A stretch of DNA of 53,097 nt from an uncultured Granulosicoccaceae bacterium (lineage in GTDB: Bacteria; Pseudomonadota; Gammaproteobacteria; Granulosicoccales; Granulosicoccaceae), in contig CALJNA010000104.1 of the NCBI GenBank assembly GCA_937981955.1, positions 1 to 53,097 of the forward strand, given 5' to 3'. The notes below the pieces were generated by a model. That model searched no databases, was not told the DNA's origin, and worked only from the letters and a program-made list of their open reading frames with translations. Shown in pieces: positions 45,121 to 53,097 of the stretch; position 1 is the stretch's first letter, and each line of letters begins with the position of its first letter. The translations under genes and the position numbers were made by a program.

Positions 45121-45487
45121 ACCAGCAACTCCTTTTCTTGTCGCCTGATCAGGTAATGGGTGTTGGTTAGCAAGACTCCTGGAAGGAGGTGCAACCGACG
45201 ACCTGTGCAGAGGCGACTACTGCTACGCGTTTGAAGAATCATGGTTCTGGGCCGTATCTCTGCTCATTGGCTTATTGCGTCTGGGTCCCGACAAATTCGA
45301 ATTCGGGTTCTTCAGCATATTCAAAGGGAAAATATGCCCTTTGAATTCTGACAATGTGAACTTTACGGAGCAATTTAAATTATGTCAATGAGAATATTTT
45401 CCTTTTGACTGTTTTCCTGCATACTAGCTCGTATTCGATTTGACCAAACGCAGGTCAAATAAATATACCAATTAAGGACCAAACTAA
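45121..45487. other. Intergenic region with 10-bp stem inverted repeat
   Basis: A 367-base divergent region between the hypothetical gene and the DUF6502 gene. It holds one clear inverted repeat: ATTCAAAGGG at 45319-45328 and CCCTTTGAAT at 45337-45346 with an 8-base loop. Without a T-run and placed upstream of a gene start, it may be an operator or leader structure. AT-rich sequence near 45360-45430 could hold promoters. No gene seen. Confidence 0.45.
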
Positions 45488-46384
45488 TTGGATTCTCAAT
45501 ACAAGATCAAGCTGGCGCGTGCTTTGGTGACCATGTTGCGGCCGCTGATTCGCATCTGCCTCAGGCACGAAGTGACCAACGCCGAATTTACTGAGTTGGT
45601 GCGGCTGACTTACGTCGACGTAGCCTACGAGCAGTACAGCATCCCGGGTGTTGAAATGACTCTGTCTCGAGCGGCGGTATTAACCGGTTTAAGCCGCAAA
45701 GAAGTGGGTCGACTAAGAGAATCGCTTAAACAGAAAGATTCAGTTGTGAAACAAAGTCCGAATCGAGCTCAGCGGGTTGTGCATGGCTGGCTAAATGATG
45801 CGGATTATATTGATGAAAACGGCTTGCCGCTCACGCTTTTGATCAAGCAAAAAAAACAGGGAAAAGAACACGGCAGTTTTGTGTCATTGGTTAAACGTTA
45901 TAGCGGTGACGTAACCTATGGGGCCATACTCGATGAACTGAATCGCGTTGGTGTGACCGAACAGCCTGATGATAATACAGTCGCCCTGGTCAACTATGCT
46001 TACGTGCCCAACCAGGATGATCTTGAGCAGATCAGAGTTATAGCAACGAGCACATCTGATCTGTATGAGACCGCCTTACACAATCTGGAAGCTGGCGTCG
46101 ATCAAAAACGTTTTCAGCGGCAAGTCGTTTACTCCCATTTGGATGCCTCATTAGTCAAACCATTACAGGAAGCCATAGCGGCCAAGGCTCAGGAATTACT
46201 CGAAACTTTAAATGTGAAACTGGCCGGTGCCAAAAGGCAAACTGACGAGCTGCAGAGCAAGGACCTCAAACGGGTCGGTTTTGGTATGTATTACTTTGAA
46301 AATCAAATATCAGAAGGAGCTTCAACAGGCGAAGCAGCGACGAAACGCGAAGCAGCGACGCAAAAAGATGATCAACAACCATGA
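45488..46384 (+). CDS. DUF6502 family protein
   Basis: A 298-residue protein. The N-terminal half (LRPLIRICLRHEVTNAEFTE, then VDVAYEQY) and a helix-turn-helix-like segment (SRAAVLTGLSRKEVGRLRES, about residues 59-78) fit the DUF6502 family, suggesting DNA binding, though the function is unknown. The C-terminus carries a charged, repeated tail EAATKREAATQK from an 18-base tandem duplication. TTG start with AAGGA about 9 bases upstream. Overlaps the lipoprotein gene by ATGA, so the two are coupled. Confidence 0.75.
   Translation: MDSQYKIKLARALVTMLRPLIRICLRHEVTNAEFTELVRLTYVDVAYEQYSIPGVEMTLSRAAVLTGLSRKEVGRLRESLKQKDSVVKQSPNRAQRVVHGWLNDADYIDENGLPLTLLIKQKKQGKEHGSFVSLVKRYSGDVTYGAILDELNRVGVTEQPDDNTVALVNYAYVPNQDDLEQIRVIATSTSDLYETALHNLEAGVDQKRFQRQVVYSHLDASLVKPLQEAIAAKAQELLETLNVKLAGAKRQTDELQSKDLKRVGFGMYYFENQISEGASTGEAATKREAATQKDDQQP
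46329..46364 (+). repeat. 18-bp tandem duplication in DUF6502 gene tail
   Basis: GCGAAGCAGCGACG followed by AAAC is repeated once as GCGAAGCAGCGACG followed by CAAA, encoding the duplicated EAAT-K segment at the C-terminus. Likely length-variable. Confidence 0.7.
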
Positions 46385-48822
46385 AAAATAAAATACACCG
46401 AGGTATTAGGAAACTAAATATGGACATTGATTCGTTCTTTTTGCAGAAACAGAGATTACCTTTGATTTCCATTGTTGCCGTTGCAATGCTAATGGTATTA
46501 ACGGCATGTTCTGATACTAACGACCCTGACGAGGGGGGGATTATTGGCACTGGTATCATTCTTCAGGGAACGGTTAGTGATACGTCGGTCGCCATCAACG
46601 ACACGGTTGATGTGAAATCGGCGGATGGAGCTCTGACACGCTTAGCTGTAGACTCGGAAAATAAATTTCGCACAACTTCGCTTTCTGGCACAGGGCCCTG
46701 GGTCATGGCTACCAGCTCAGTTGCGGGCAATGTTTTGTACGGAATAGCTTATAGTGACGGAACCCGCAATATCAACGCGTTTAGCGATTTGAGTTTGCGA
46801 AATTGGTTTGCGCGACAGTCACTCGATCTTGATACTGAGTTTGCAGCATCAGGAAGATTCTCTCGCCTGCCTGAACTGGCAGCGTATGAAGCATCAGTAG
46901 CCAGTGTATTTCAACTAATCGAACCCGTGCTTGAGTCCTACGGTGTGATGGGTGATGACACAATAAGTGCCGATTATACAGGTGCCTCTCAGGGCATCGG
47001 TCTGTTTTTAAGGCAGAACACCGTGTTAATCAAAAATGGACGAGTTTCTTTTTTGATTACTGACCCGGATAGCAAAACACAAAGTCAAACTGATTCGCAA
47101 TTGTTGATAGAAAGCGATTTTAATGACAATGGCACAATGCCCCCGACGACACCTGGCGGTGTTCGGGCACTTGGAAGTGCACGAGATGAAATCATTCTGG
47201 TGTGGGAGCCAGCAACAGACGATGTTGGTGTATTGCAGTATCAAATCGTTCGTAATGGAGAGATTGTTGATACCACGCCTTACCCTGTATATATCGATTC
47301 TGGTCTGCCTGAAATACAACCTTACTCGTATGAAGTCATTGCCATTGACAATGCCGGAACTACATCGGGTCCGTCCGCGCCCGTTATCGCCTCTCCAATA
47401 GTAGGCGTTAGCGATGTTCCACCTCCTGCTCCTTCCTTGTTGGCAGAGTTATCAGTTTCAAATACATCCATTACATTGATCTGGGTGCAAACGAGTATTG
47501 GGGAAGTGGCCAGCTTTAATTTATATCGAGGTGAGACTCCAGAATCAGTGAGCGAAACACCGTTTCTACGTGTAACCAGTAACTCGGCAACTGACACCGC
47601 GGTGTTGGAAAATGAAACTTACTGTTATGAGGTTAGGGCCGTAAATGGGATTGGGGTGGTGTCTGAGCCAAGTGATGTTTTGTGTGTTCGTGCTACCGAT
47701 AGAGAAGGCTCTGAAAACGGTGTTGCCACCCCTTTGACCGAGTGGAATATTCCGGATATCGATGCACAAAATTGTGATCAACAACTTTCAAGTGCGCAAT
47801 TGCCGATTGGCACCACTGTTATTGAAACTGGTTGCTACACGATACCCGAGACATTAACACTGGTTGCTGGTACGACACTGACATTGACGGAAGGAGTGAT
47901 CCTAAAATTTGGATCAATGGCAAAGCTTGTTGTCACGAAAGATGCAACGCTCACCATCAATGGCACACCAGAGGTGCCTGTGATACTAACAGGTGAAGTT
48001 GCCGTGCGCGGATATTGGGGTGGCATAGAGTTCAGGGATTCACGCAGCGCGAATAACCTGATTCGCGGGGCGGTTGTTCAATATGCTGGTGGTGCTGACA
48101 CCCAATCAGCTATTGGTGTCATACAAGGGTCAGCGCGACTGCGTGTTGACAATTCTCTTATACGGTTTAATCAGGGGACTGCATTTAGTTTTAACCGTGA
48201 CGGACTCACCTTAGATTCATTTCAAGGTAATCGCATTACTGGAAATGACGATGCCGGCTTCATCATTCTGGATCAACTATTCGCTCTGAAGGGCAACAAT
48301 GAATACATTGACAATGAGCAAAACTTAATTGATGTCCCAAGAAACAGCTACACCGAGGAGCAAATAACCATTCCGAATCTTGGCATCCCGATCAGTTGGA
48401 ACGGTGTTCAAATACGTCGAGGTTCACTCACTATTGAACCAGGAGCCGAAGCTTCAATGGTGTCGGGTTCTGTTATCGATGTAGATGGCACGTTTACCGC
48501 TATCGGCACAGCAGAAAGTCCCATCATATTGCGAGGACGCTTCTTTGAAGAGGGTAGCTGGGACGGATTGTTATTATCTGGAAGAGGTGATAAAGCAATC
48601 GAACACATCACGATAGACTATGCTGGCGCGGCTGAACCAAATACGGGCGCCATTGAAGTAAATTGTCTGACGGATTCCGATGTGAAGGTTAGTATCGATC
48701 ACGCAAATATTTCCTACAGCTTGAGCTGGGGTATATTCGTTAATGGCAGCGGATGCAATTCTGAAATCGGTGCGAATAATACTTATTTCAGTAATGTTTT
48801 GGGTAATAGCAACGTACCTTAA
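46381..48822 (+). CDS. Large lipoprotein with fibronectin III and right-handed beta-helix regions
   Basis: An 813-residue surface or periplasmic lipoprotein: lipobox LTA-C43 after a 42-residue leader, then an acidic linker with GGIIGTGI, a carboxypeptidase-regulatory-like strand region, a helical region (about 130-235), two fibronectin type III modules (about 255-340 and 350-440) and a C-terminal parallel beta-helix (about 460-805; repeated turns of the type GTTLTLTEGVILKFG and SLTIEPGAEASMV). Such proteins bind or display polysaccharide or adhesion ligands. No catalytic triad is evident. Translationally coupled to the DUF6502 gene, which may regulate or act with it. Confidence 0.75.
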   Translation: MKNKIHRGIRKLNMDIDSFFLQKQRLPLISIVAVAMLMVLTACSDTNDPDEGGIIGTGIILQGTVSDTSVAINDTVDVKSADGALTRLAVDSENKFRTTSLSGTGPWVMATSSVAGNVLYGIAYSDGTRNINAFSDLSLRNWFARQSLDLDTEFAASGRFSRLPELAAYEASVASVFQLIEPVLESYGVMGDDTISADYTGASQGIGLFLRQNTVLIKNGRVSFLITDPDSKTQSQTDSQLLIESDFNDNGTMPPTTPGGVRALGSARDEIILVWEPATDDVGVLQYQIVRNGEIVDTTPYPVYIDSGLPEIQPYSYEVIAIDNAGTTSGPSAPVIASPIVGVSDVPPPAPSLLAELSVSNTSITLIWVQTSIGEVASFNLYRGETPESVSETPFLRVTSNSATDTAVLENETYCYEVRAVNGIGVVSEPSDVLCVRATDREGSENGVATPLTEWNIPDIDAQNCDQQLSSAQLPIGTTVIETGCYTIPETLTLVAGTTLTLTEGVILKFGSMAKLVVTKDATLTINGTPEVPVILTGEVAVRGYWGGIEFRDSRSANNLIRGAVVQYAGGADTQSAIGVIQGSARLRVDNSLIRFNQGTAFSFNRDGLTLDSFQGNRITGNDDAGFIILDQLFALKGNNEYIDNEQNLIDVPRNSYTEEQITIPNLGIPISWNGVQIRRGSLTIEPGAEASMVSGSVIDVDGTFTAIGTAESPIILRGRFFEEGSWDGLLLSGRGDKAIEHITIDYAGAAEPNTGAIEVNCLTDSDVKVSIDHANISYSLSWGIFVNGSGCNSEIGANNTYFSNVLGNSNVP

Positions 48823-48961
48823 AATGGATAACAGCAACTTTCCTGAAAATTATTTGCAAACAGCTGCAACTACTGCGCACTTTAGTGGTTGTCGCTGGTT
48901 TTAAATATCTTCGACTGTAGAAACTATTATTGCGAACAATGCGACTGGCGTTTGACGGATA

Positions 48962-49026
48962 GCTTGCAGTTCTCGTTTGTAGTTCTCGTTTGTAGTTCTC
49001 GTTTGCAGTTCACGCTTGCAGTTCTC
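48962..49026. repeat. Tandem array A, five 13-bp units
   Basis: Five contiguous 13-base units: GCTTGCAGTTCTC, GTTTGTAGTTCTC, GTTTGTAGTTCTC, GTTTGCAGTTCAC and GCTTGCAGTTCTC. No spacer, so not a CRISPR. The unit differs from array B although the period is the same. Confidence 0.9.
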
Positions 49027-49029
49027 ATA

Positions 49030-49192
49030 GCGAAATAAATTAATGCGCTATATCAATGTGCAATAAATTAATCCGCTATATCAATGCGCTATATCAATGC
49101 GCAATATCAATGTGCAATATCAATGCGCAATATCGATGTGCAATATCAATGCGCAATATCAATGCGCAATATAACAATGCGTAATAAATCAA
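49030..49192. repeat. Tandem array B, about twelve 13-15 bp units
   Basis: Contiguous units, mostly TGCGCAATATCAA, TGTGCAATATCAA or TGCGCTATATCAA (13 bases), mixed with 14- and 15-base variants ending ATAAATTAA, ATATAACAA or ATAAATCAA. AT-rich with a regularly spaced TGYGC core. Begins 4 bases after array A. Iteron-like in appearance, though no replication gene is near; it may be a regulatory or slippage-driven array upstream of the polysaccharide genes. Confidence 0.88.
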
Positions 49193-49373
49193 TGCTCCAA
49201 TAGTACACGCAGCGCACTGTTACTTAACACTAAGTGTTGCTGCAGATTTATCAATTCTTTCTTTCAAACAAGAAATTCGTGACTACACTTTTCGAGTTCA
49301 ACGCGCATTGTTTGTCGCGCACTTCTCGAGCACTGCTCGCGATGAATGGTTTTCTTGAATCGGAGGAGTATCT

Positions 49374-50192
49374 GTGACTTCCACCACCAAAGATCAGTCG
49401 GTTATCAACTGGATCGAAGAAAAGACAGGAAGAATCTTTGGGTTGCGGCTAACACCAACAACACCGCAAGACATCATTGAAGCAACTTCGCTTTCGATAA
49501 ACAGCGCTCAACCGTTGATTATTGCTCATCAAAATTTACACGGACTCTACGTGTCATTGACAGACACGGCGTACCGAAGCTTGCATGAACTACCTCAGAC
49601 ACTGGTTCACATCGACGGTTTTCCGATTGTCTATCTTGCCTGGCTGCATCGGCTGCGCCACACAACGATGAAGCATAGAGCCGCTATACATGACTGGATG
49701 CCGGATTATGCGAAAGCTGCGTCAAAGAAGCGTTGGCGAATGTACTGTATTGGATCCAGTGATGATGTTAACGAACGGGCTGTGAATGTCCTTTCCGATC
49801 TGGCACCGGATGCAACAATAAAAGGCAGGAATGGTTTCTTTGATGCAACACAAGGCAGTTTAGAGAATCAAGCGGTACTGGACGAGATCGCTGCGTTTGA
49901 TCCTCACATAGTTATTGTTGGGATGGGTATGGGCAGACAAGAGCAGTGGATTTTGGAAAATCACGAGGCTTTGGGGAACCGTTGTACGGTTGCGGTTGGT
50001 GCCTGCCTTGAATACATGGCTGGAGAATTAAAAATGTCTCCTCGATGGTTTGGTCCGTTTGGTTTGGAAATGTTATGGCGCCTGGTTTCATGTCCGCGTC
50101 GGTATGCCCACAGGTACTTAATCGAGCCATGGTTGCTGTTGGGTTTACTTATTAAAAGTGGAAGGTTGTTCGGGCGCAAGCAACAAACCTGA
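49374..50192 (+). CDS. WecG/TagA/CpsF family glycosyltransferase
   Basis: A 272-residue GT26 enzyme: PLIIAHQNLHGLYVSLTD, HIDGFPIVYLAW, then MYCIGSSDDVNERA and VGMGMGRQEQWILEN, the family GLGxPxQE-like motif, and a C-terminal membrane-proximal region rich in Arg and Trp (LEMLWRLVSCPRRYAHRYL). It transfers a sugar such as ManNAc(A) onto a lipid-linked intermediate at the inner face of the membrane during surface polysaccharide assembly. GTG start after a strong AGGAG. First gene after the repeat arrays. Confidence 0.87.
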   Translation: MTSTTKDQSVINWIEEKTGRIFGLRLTPTTPQDIIEATSLSINSAQPLIIAHQNLHGLYVSLTDTAYRSLHELPQTLVHIDGFPIVYLAWLHRLRHTTMKHRAAIHDWMPDYAKAASKKRWRMYCIGSSDDVNERAVNVLSDLAPDATIKGRNGFFDATQGSLENQAVLDEIAAFDPHIVIVGMGMGRQEQWILENHEALGNRCTVAVGACLEYMAGELKMSPRWFGPFGLEMLWRLVSCPRRYAHRYLIEPWLLLGLLIKSGRLFGRKQQT

Positions 50193-50497
50193 CTTCATCG
50201 ATATTCACAGATTATAGGGCTGCGTGTTTGTCTACTACGCTGCCTGTTGCCAGGCGCTGCATATTATTCATTGCTGCATCGGGTCTAATGTCTAGTGCCG
50301 CATATTGTCTGATGCGTTGATTGTATTAGACAAGTAAGCAGTATCAAGTATTTCAACATAGTTTTAAGTAAGCAGATTTTTCTGACGTTTTGCAAACGTT
50401 AACGCGCACGTATTTATGCCTAACCTAAATTTGGTTGTTGCGTAAATAACGTTACTTTTTACACGGGTTGTATTCTTCAACAATGTAGAGAAAAGAT
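50193..50497. other. Intergenic region upstream of the sulfoquinovose synthase-like gene
   Basis: 305 bases, AT-rich toward the right. A short palindrome ACGTTT-TGC-AAACGT lies near 50383. I see no gene; a promoter for the epimerase-like gene is expected here but no clear -10/-35 pair stands out by eye. Confidence 0.4.
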
Positions 50498-51709
50498 ATG
50501 AATATCATAGTGGCAGGTGGTGACGGATTCTGTGGTTGGCCTACAGCGCTACATTTGTCCAATCTTGGACATAATATTTTGATTATTGATAATTTGTCCA
50601 GGAGGTCTATCTCGCGTGAGTTGCAATACGAGTCACTCACCAAGATTTATTCCATTCATGAACGAATAGAAAAATGGCGTCAGATATCTGGAAAAACAAT
50701 CTCGTTCAGAAATATGGACATAGCAAATGACTATGCCATGTTGGTAGAAACGGTTTCAGTGTTTGATCCAACGTGTATCGTTCATCTTGCGGCTCAGCGT
50801 TCGGCTCCGTATTCAATGATGTCGGTGGAAGCCGGAAACTACACGCTAACGAATAATGTTTTAACCACCAATAATATTCTTCGAGCAATCGAACATCACA
50901 ACAAAGCTATCAGGCTTGTGAATCTCGGTTCAATCGGTGTATACGGTTATGAGGATCGAAATTTTGTTATGCCTGAAGGAAAAACAGCGCTTTCTGGCGT
51001 TGACAGTCAGAATGACAAATTCACAATAGCGGGTCAGATTCCGCTTAATCCTACCTCGGTATACCATTTGTCAAAATCGCATATTGCATCCCTGCTGAAT
51101 TTCTATGCGCAGAATTTTGGGATTAATATCACCGACCTTTATCAAGGCATCGTGTGGGGTACTCAAACTCAAGAGACCGGAATTGCTGACGAGCTATCCA
51201 ATCGATTTGACTATGATGAAATTTACGGCACCGTACTTAACCGATTTGTTGTTCAGTCGCAATCTGGAATGCCAATTTCTGTATACGGCAGAGGAGAGCA
51301 GACGCGAGCCTTCATTCATATACAGGATACTGTTCGTTGTATAGAAGCCGCGGTTAATTCAGGTGCTTCAATAGATAATGAAGTTGAGGTTATACATCAG
51401 ATATCCGAAACAAGGACGGTAAAGTCTGTGGCCGACTATGTGGCGAAGCTCATGAATGGCACCATTAATCATGTCCCCAATCCGCGTGAAGAAGCAGAGG
51501 AGCATCGGTACGAGCTGGAGCATACCAAATTCAAGCAACTCGGGTTAGAGCGACTTAGCACGCTGGATGACAATCTGCTGGATGAAATACAGAATTCGGT
51601 ATACAAGCATCTGGACAGAATTGATAAATCTTGCATTGCGCCTAAGGTTAATTGGAAAAATGCTAACCACAAACCTTCAATTGAAGTTGTTGATGCAATA
51701 GCGAGCTAA
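50498..51709 (+). CDS. UDP-sulfoquinovose synthase (SQD1)-like NAD-dependent enzyme
   Basis: A 403-residue extended SDR closely following SQD1: GGDGFCGWPTALHLSNLGH (NAD loop), SIHERIEKW, AAQRSAPYSMM, S145 at the position of the catalytic Thr, Y189-x3-K193 in VYHLSKSH, NRFDYDEIYGTVLNRF, YGRGEQTR and VPNPREEAEEH. SQD1 builds UDP-sulfoquinovose from UDP-glucose and sulfite. No SQDG-synthase glycosyltransferase (sqdD or sqdX) is adjacent. Its neighbours are surface-polysaccharide enzymes, so the product probably enters a glycan. A plant-like or archaeal Agl3-like role are comparisons, not proof. Confidence 0.88.
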   Translation: MNIIVAGGDGFCGWPTALHLSNLGHNILIIDNLSRRSISRELQYESLTKIYSIHERIEKWRQISGKTISFRNMDIANDYAMLVETVSVFDPTCIVHLAAQRSAPYSMMSVEAGNYTLTNNVLTTNNILRAIEHHNKAIRLVNLGSIGVYGYEDRNFVMPEGKTALSGVDSQNDKFTIAGQIPLNPTSVYHLSKSHIASLLNFYAQNFGINITDLYQGIVWGTQTQETGIADELSNRFDYDEIYGTVLNRFVVQSQSGMPISVYGRGEQTRAFIHIQDTVRCIEAAVNSGASIDNEVEVIHQISETRTVKSVADYVAKLMNGTINHVPNPREEAEEHRYELEHTKFKQLGLERLSTLDDNLLDEIQNSVYKHLDRIDKSCIAPKVNWKNANHKPSIEVVDAIAS

Positions 51710-52111
51710 TTTAAGGCTGTGTAGTGGCTTGCGCCGTGAGTAAATGTTTGCCCACACCGATCTTGAATGGTGAATCGGTATGGGCAAACTATTATCAAGG
51801 TGATCGAAATAAACGTCGCAAATCTTCGTTCGCATTTAATGCCAGGATTATGATGCCAATTCAGTGGCATCCAATGCGCGCGGTGTTAATGAGTTGCTCA
51901 ATAATGAATAGCGTGGTCCATTTGTAATGAACCAAAGGTAAATCTGAATCATTTCAGACATTATGCGCAATGAGCGCTAACAAAGGTTACAACTCGTTGA
52001 TTGGCGCTCAGTATCAGCCGCTAAATTTCACAGATCAACTCAATCCATACTACAAACAATGGTTCGCTTCTTCGAAAGAGAAGAAATGCTATATCGAGCT
52101 TGGAGGCACGT
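51710..52111. other. 402-base gene-free stretch with a long hairpin
   Basis: No convincing coding frame. It contains the 16-pair hairpin listed next and a weaker TGAGCGC/GCGCTCA inverted repeat around 51970-52010. The last bases hold GGAGG before the sugar transferase start. Confidence 0.5.
51746..51789 (+). other. Long stem-loop after the sulfoquinovose synthase-like gene
   Basis: GTTTGCCCACACCGAT at 51746-51761 pairs with ATCGGTATGGGCAAAC at 51774-51789 with a single C/A mismatch and a 12-base loop. It starts 37 bases after the stop. There is no T-run, so it is either a weak terminator or an RNA-stabilising or processing element. Confidence 0.65.
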
Positions 52112-52873
52112 GTGTCCATTGTAAGACCTGTAGAGAAAAAAAATAAGAAAATAGTTGAACTGCCAAGGTCGACAGACACAGCGGTCCGTAATCTTGGTCA
52201 GCGACCGATTGAGGTTTTGCACACGCGCGTGTTTACCGAGATCGTCCCCGAAGAGCCCATTGTTGGCTTTGATGCGGCGATCAAGCGCTTGTGTGATTTT
52301 GTTATTGGGGGTGTTGCACTTCTGGTACTAATGCCGTTGTTCGCGATAGTGTCAATTGTGATCAAGCTAGACAGTACCGGGCCGGCATTGTTCTATCAGC
52401 ATCGACAAGGTAGAAACCAGCAAAGCATAAAAGTATATAAGTTTCGCACCATGTACCAGAATTTCAGTACACCGAAACCCACGGCGAAATCGTTCAAACA
52501 AACTCAGAAAGATGATCCACGTGTGACTCGGGTGGGAGCATTCCTGCGTAAAACCAGTCTCGATGAACTTCCACAATTGTTCAATGTAATGCAGGGCACT
52601 ATGTCATTGGTTGGGCCAAGGCCCCATCCAGCACCACTCGATGAGCACTTCCAACGATTTATTCCAGCGATTAATTCCCGCTATGCAGTGAAACCCGGAT
52701 TAACCGGATGGGCGCAAATTCATGGGCTGCGAGGAGAAACTGTCCGTATTGAAGATATGATTGCTCGCGTTGAGCATGATCGTCATTACATCCGAAACTG
52801 GACTCTTTGGCTTGATATCAAGATTATTGCTTTAACTGCTGTGAAGGGGTGGGCTCATCGTAACGCGTACTAA
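52112..52873 (+). CDS. Polyprenyl-phosphate sugar-1-phosphate transferase (WcaJ/WbaP-type)
   Basis: About 253 residues with one membrane segment ([20 protein letters not shown]) and the bacterial sugar transferase catalytic domain: [49 protein letters not shown] and [15 protein letters not shown]. It transfers the first sugar-1-phosphate onto undecaprenyl phosphate, starting a surface polysaccharide repeat. It lacks the extra N-terminal helices of long WbaP/WcaJ forms. I chose GTG 52112 because GGAGG lies 5 bases upstream; a TTG four codons earlier overlaps that site. Substrate sugar unknown. Confidence 0.88.
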   Translation: MSIVRPVEKKNKKIVELPRSTDTAVRNLGQRPIEVLHTRVFTEIVPEEPIVGFDAAIKRLCDFVIGGVALLVLMPLFAIVSIVIKLDSTGPALFYQHRQGRNQQSIKVYKFRTMYQNFSTPKPTAKSFKQTQKDDPRVTRVGAFLRKTSLDELPQLFNVMQGTMSLVGPRPHPAPLDEHFQRFIPAINSRYAVKPGLTGWAQIHGLRGETVRIEDMIARVEHDRHYIRNWTLWLDIKIIALTAVKGWAHRNAY

Positions 52874-52990
52874 CTGGCCGACATGGGTGCTGATACATTT
52901 TTTGAGATATAGTCAGTAACTCTAAACAAGATAAGGTTCAAAGGATATGAACCCCGACTGCCCCCGCTGCGTATATGGACTCCTCCTCTT

Positions 52991-53097
52991 TTGCAAGCAA
53001 ATGATGATGCCAGAAAGGTACGACTGCTCACGTATATTCGGTCTCTAATTACAGCGATTATCGCTGTTGGACCCCTATGGGCTATCCGCACGTCGAT
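52991..53097 (+). CDS. Possible start of a membrane protein gene (partial)
   Basis: An open frame runs off the right edge. The readable part (QANDDARKVRLLTYIRSLIT, then AIIAVGPLWAIRTS) has a basic segment before a hydrophobic helix, as in an inner-membrane protein's N-terminus. The frame is open from about 52911; the only standard start codon I find is TTG at 52991, without a convincing ribosome site. Treat as tentative. Confidence 0.35.
   Translation, partial: MQANDDARKVRLLTYIRSLITAIIAVGPLWAIRTS

Larger units (their letters stand above)
48823..49373. other. Gene-free region dominated by two tandem arrays
   Basis: The 551 bases between the beta-helix lipoprotein and the WecG/TagA-type gene contain the two repeat arrays listed separately and a small palindrome AACACTAAGTGTT just after them. 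The last 60 bases before 49374 form a leader with a strong CGGAGGAG ribosome site. No convincing coding frame. Confidence 0.7.

Noticed and set aside
48962..49192. CRISPR array
   Set aside because: Units are 13-15 bases and contiguous with no unique spacers, and no cas genes are present.
49741..49760. Another GGATCC-containing site inside the WecG/TagA-type gene
   Set aside because: Only the 6-base core is present, without the flanking TTTG/CAAA, and it is within a coding region.
51724..51927. A 67-codon plus-strand frame after the sulfoquinovose synthase-like gene
   Set aside because: It would begin with GTG without a ribosome site and run through the long hairpin; no recognisable protein features.
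52870..53091. A 73-codon minus-strand frame at the right edge
   Set aside because: No start signal or family, and codon use unlike the neighbours; the plus-strand partial membrane protein is more plausible.

Overview
The window looks like a chromosomal segment of a marine-type, Gram-negative, aerobic heterotroph, most likely a gammaproteobacterium. The evidence is a set of lipoproteins and Sec signals, a TRAP transporter, a zrg-like zinc uptake locus, DUF423, DUF3565 and DUF3144 household proteins, a SCO protein, and many catabolic genes for aromatics, sulfate esters and sugars. I see no rRNA, tRNA, transposase, integrase, phage gene or CRISPR array. The genus cannot be read from the sequence alone.

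Layout. 1-5.8 kb: a truncated PLP aldolase/dehydratase with a LysR regulator, a hemerythrin-like protein, a two-domain SnoaL-like protein, a fluoroacetate-dehalogenase-like hydrolase, and small conserved genes. 5.8-9.7 kb: a leftward zinc-uptake-like operon (DUF2946-like, His-rich ZrgA, ABC ATPase, FtsX-type permease, DUF3299). 9.9-32.5 kb: a large catabolic island. A GntR/FCD regulator faces a TRAP transporter operon (dctQM, aldehyde dehydrogenase, LigF-like glutathione transferase, SDR). It continues with two SdsA1-like metallo-beta-lactamase paralogues, a second glutathione transferase, the TRAP binding protein, a type I sulfatase/phosphonate monoester hydrolase, a BKACE enzyme, a TauD-like dioxygenase, a SnoaL-like protein, a tandem OsmC protein, protocatechuate 4,5-dioxygenase (LigA/LigB), a VOC extradiol-type enzyme, a CDGSH-glutamate-synthase fusion and another SDR.

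32.6-42.6 kb: a mixed accessory block with an inositol-dehydrogenase-like enzyme, a cysteate lyase/D-cysteine desulfhydrase-like PLP enzyme next to an arylsulfotransferase remnant, a dimethylglycine-dehydrogenase-like flavoprotein coupled to a CobW GTPase, and a three-gene L-fucose oxidation operon. 42.8-48.8 kb: a secreted Cys-rich pair with a SCO protein, then a DUF6502 gene coupled to a large beta-helix lipoprotein. 48.9-53.1 kb: two tandem arrays with 13-bp periodicity, followed by surface-polysaccharide genes that include a UDP-sulfoquinovose-synthase homologue and a phosphoglycosyl transferase.

How it may work together. The strongest regulatory signal is a 14-bp palindrome, TTTGGGATCCCAAA, found three times between gntR and dctQ and twice, degenerate, between a metallo-beta-lactamase gene and the second glutathione transferase. 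Spacing is close to whole helical turns, so these two transcription units probably form one GntR regulon. Members of all three known mechanistic classes associated with alkylsulfatases (formylglycine, Fe/2-oxoglutarate, Zn metallo-beta-lactamase) lie within about 8.5 kb, next to a TRAP importer and a ring-cleavage dioxygenase. My reading is that the island imports and degrades a sulfated or ether-linked aromatic compound; the substrate is inference.
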